7,222 bases of DNA from Gammaproteobacteria bacterium. GTDB lineage: Bacteria > Pseudomonadota > Gammaproteobacteria > GCF-002020875. Position 1 is the stretch's first letter, and every line of letters begins with the position of its first letter. The DNA lies in contig JABHIC010000085.1 of assembly GCA_018671205.1 (NCBI GenBank), forward strand, positions 1-7,222. The letters run 5' to 3'. Positions 6,112-7,222 of the stretch are shown one piece after another. The notes under the pieces are model-generated. The model made no database searches, was not told the DNA's origin, and worked only from the letters and a program-made list of their open reading frames with translations. A program made the position numbers and the translations under genes.

Positions 6112-7222
6112 TTCCCGCCCTGAAAGATCACCGCTTTGAGTCGCGCCTGTTCCGCTTCAGAGTCAAGATTGCCGCATTTTTTATCTTCCTGATGATCATG
6201 GCACTGGTGGCTCGCATGGTGAACCTGCAAATTTTCCGCTATGACCATTACACTACCCTCTCTGATGACAACCGAATCCATACCATCTCGATCCCACCGC
6301 TACGAGGAAAAATCTATGACCGCAATGGTGTCGTCCTGGCCAGCAACCATACCACCTTCCGGCTGGAGATCACTCCGTCACAGGTAACAGACCTGGAGGA
6401 GACCCTGAACCGACTCTCAACAATCATCTCCTTTGATGAGGAGGATCTGGACCGTTTCCAGCGTGAGCGAAAACGCTCACGGCGTTTTACCGCAGTCCCG
6501 CTCCGCTTCTCCCTGAATGAGGAGGAGGTGGCCCGTTTTGAGGTCAACCGCCACCAGTTTCCTGGAGTCTCCATTCAGGACCATCAGTCACGCCACTACC
6601 CTCTGCATGCACTGACAGCCCACACGGTGGGTTATATTGGCCGCATCAACGAACAGGAGCTGAAACAGATTGATCCCATTCTCTATCAGGCCACTGAACA
6701 TATTGGCAAAACCGGGATTGAACACCACTATGAGCTACTACTCCACGGCACACCGGGCGTTCGCCAGGTAGAGAGCAACGTGCTGGGACGGGTGATCCGG
6801 GTACTGGAGGAGACCCCCCCCACACCGGGTGACAACATCTTTCTCACCATCGACAGTAAACTACAGGCGATCGCCAATGAAGCCATGGGGACATATCGGG
6901 GAGCAGTGGTAGCCATTCACCCCAAAAGTGGAGAGATCCTCACCGTACTCAGCACCCCCTCCTTCAATGCCAACCTCTTTGTCAATGGCATTGGCCGAAA
7001 TGCCTACCAACAGCTGCGTGACTCCAAACAGCGCCCCCTCTTCAACCGGTTTCTCCGTGGTCAGTATCCACCAGGCTCCACGGTCAAACCCCTGGTTGCA
7101 CTGGCTGGACTGGAGCTGGGTTTGATTGATTCCGAGCAACAGACCTTCTGCCGGGGCTGGTACCAGATCAAGGGGTACAAACATAAGTACCGTGACTGGA
7201 AAAAGCGGGGGCATGGCAAGAC
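6108..7222 (+). CDS. mrdA: penicillin-binding protein 2, elongasome transpeptidase (5' part)
   Basis: PBP2 is the class B D,D-transpeptidase that cross-links peptidoglycan during side-wall elongation, working with RodA and activated by MreC. The 371 codons present are a little over half of the usual 620-650 residues; the frame is open to the window edge. Visible in order: cytoplasmic start, membrane helix at about 20-36, the RGKIYDRNG motif (66-74) opening the periplasmic pedestal domain, the IGKTGIEHHYE segment (199-209), the GRVIR segment and the start of the transpeptidase domain near 245. The catalytic SxxK motif is S324-T-V-K327 within YPPGSTVKP, close to Ser330 of E. coli PBP2, and YRDWKKRGHGK follows as in E. 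coli. The SxN and KTG motifs lie beyond the edge. The ATG overlaps the mreD stop by ATGA and has no Shine-Dalgarno site. rodA (mrdB) would be the expected next gene. Confidence 0.97.
   Translation, partial: MIPALKDHRFESRLFRFRVKIAAFFIFLMIMALVARMVNLQIFRYDHYTTLSDDNRIHTISIPPLRGKIYDRNGVVLASNHTTFRLEITPSQVTDLEETLNRLSTIISFDEEDLDRFQRERKRSRRFTAVPLRFSLNEEEVARFEVNRHQFPGVSIQDHQSRHYPLHALTAHTVGYIGRINEQELKQIDPILYQATEHIGKTGIEHHYELLLHGTPGVRQVESNVLGRVIRVLEETPPTPGDNIFLTIDSKLQAIANEAMGTYRGAVVAIHPKSGEILTVLSTPSFNANLFVNGIGRNAYQQLRDSKQRPLFNRFLRGQYPPGSTVKPLVALAGLELGLIDSEQQTFCRGWYQIKGYKHKYRDWKKRGHGK

Noticed and set aside
1..7222. Search for an undescribed accessory system, mobile element, CRISPR array or defence gene
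   Set aside because: All coding space is taken by intact members of well-known core families, intergenic gaps are short, and no direct repeats, transposase fragments or attachment-like duplications of the tRNA end are visible in this window.

Overview
This window is a stretch of core chromosome from a Gammaproteobacterium. Two housekeeping loci stand back to back: the aminoacyl-tRNA amidotransferase operon gatC-gatA-gatB on the minus strand, and the cell-shape operon mreB-mreC-mreD-mrdA on the plus strand. The assignment rests on close protein similarity to gammaproteobacterial homologues as I recall them (MreB and PBP2 can be followed almost motif by motif against the E. coli proteins) and on the divergent gatC/mreB arrangement, which I also recall from Pseudomonas. 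I cannot name a genus. GC content looks moderate and even throughout, with no sign of mobile DNA, CRISPR or foreign composition.

Layout. Positions 1-45 hold the 5' part of a tRNA-Gly(GCC) gene on the minus strand, cut by the window edge, with a good sigma-70-type promoter at 64-91. Then, read on the minus strand, come gatB (1560 to 127), gatA (3046 to 1592) and gatC (3412 to 3125), transcribed in the order gatC, gatA, gatB. A 244-base divergent control region (3413-3656) contains three perfect inverted repeats, a likely mreB promoter and a possible gatC promoter. The plus strand then carries mreB (3657-4697), mreC (4751-5626, TTG start), mreD (5623-6111) and the first 371 codons of mrdA (PBP2, from 6108), which runs off the right edge.

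How the genes work together. GatC, GatA and GatB form one enzyme that converts Glu-tRNA(Gln) and/or Asp-tRNA(Asn) to the correctly charged amide form: GatA releases ammonia from glutamine, GatB activates the misacylated tRNA and GatC holds the complex together. MreB filaments under the inner membrane, with MreC, MreD and the transpeptidase PBP2, form the elongasome that builds the side wall of rod-shaped cells. mreC/mreD and mreD/mrdA overlap by ATGA, which points to coupled translation in fixed proportion.

I see no undescribed system here. The part least explained by known genes is the gatC-mreB intergenic region with its palindromes; everything else is an ordinary, intact core-genome segment.
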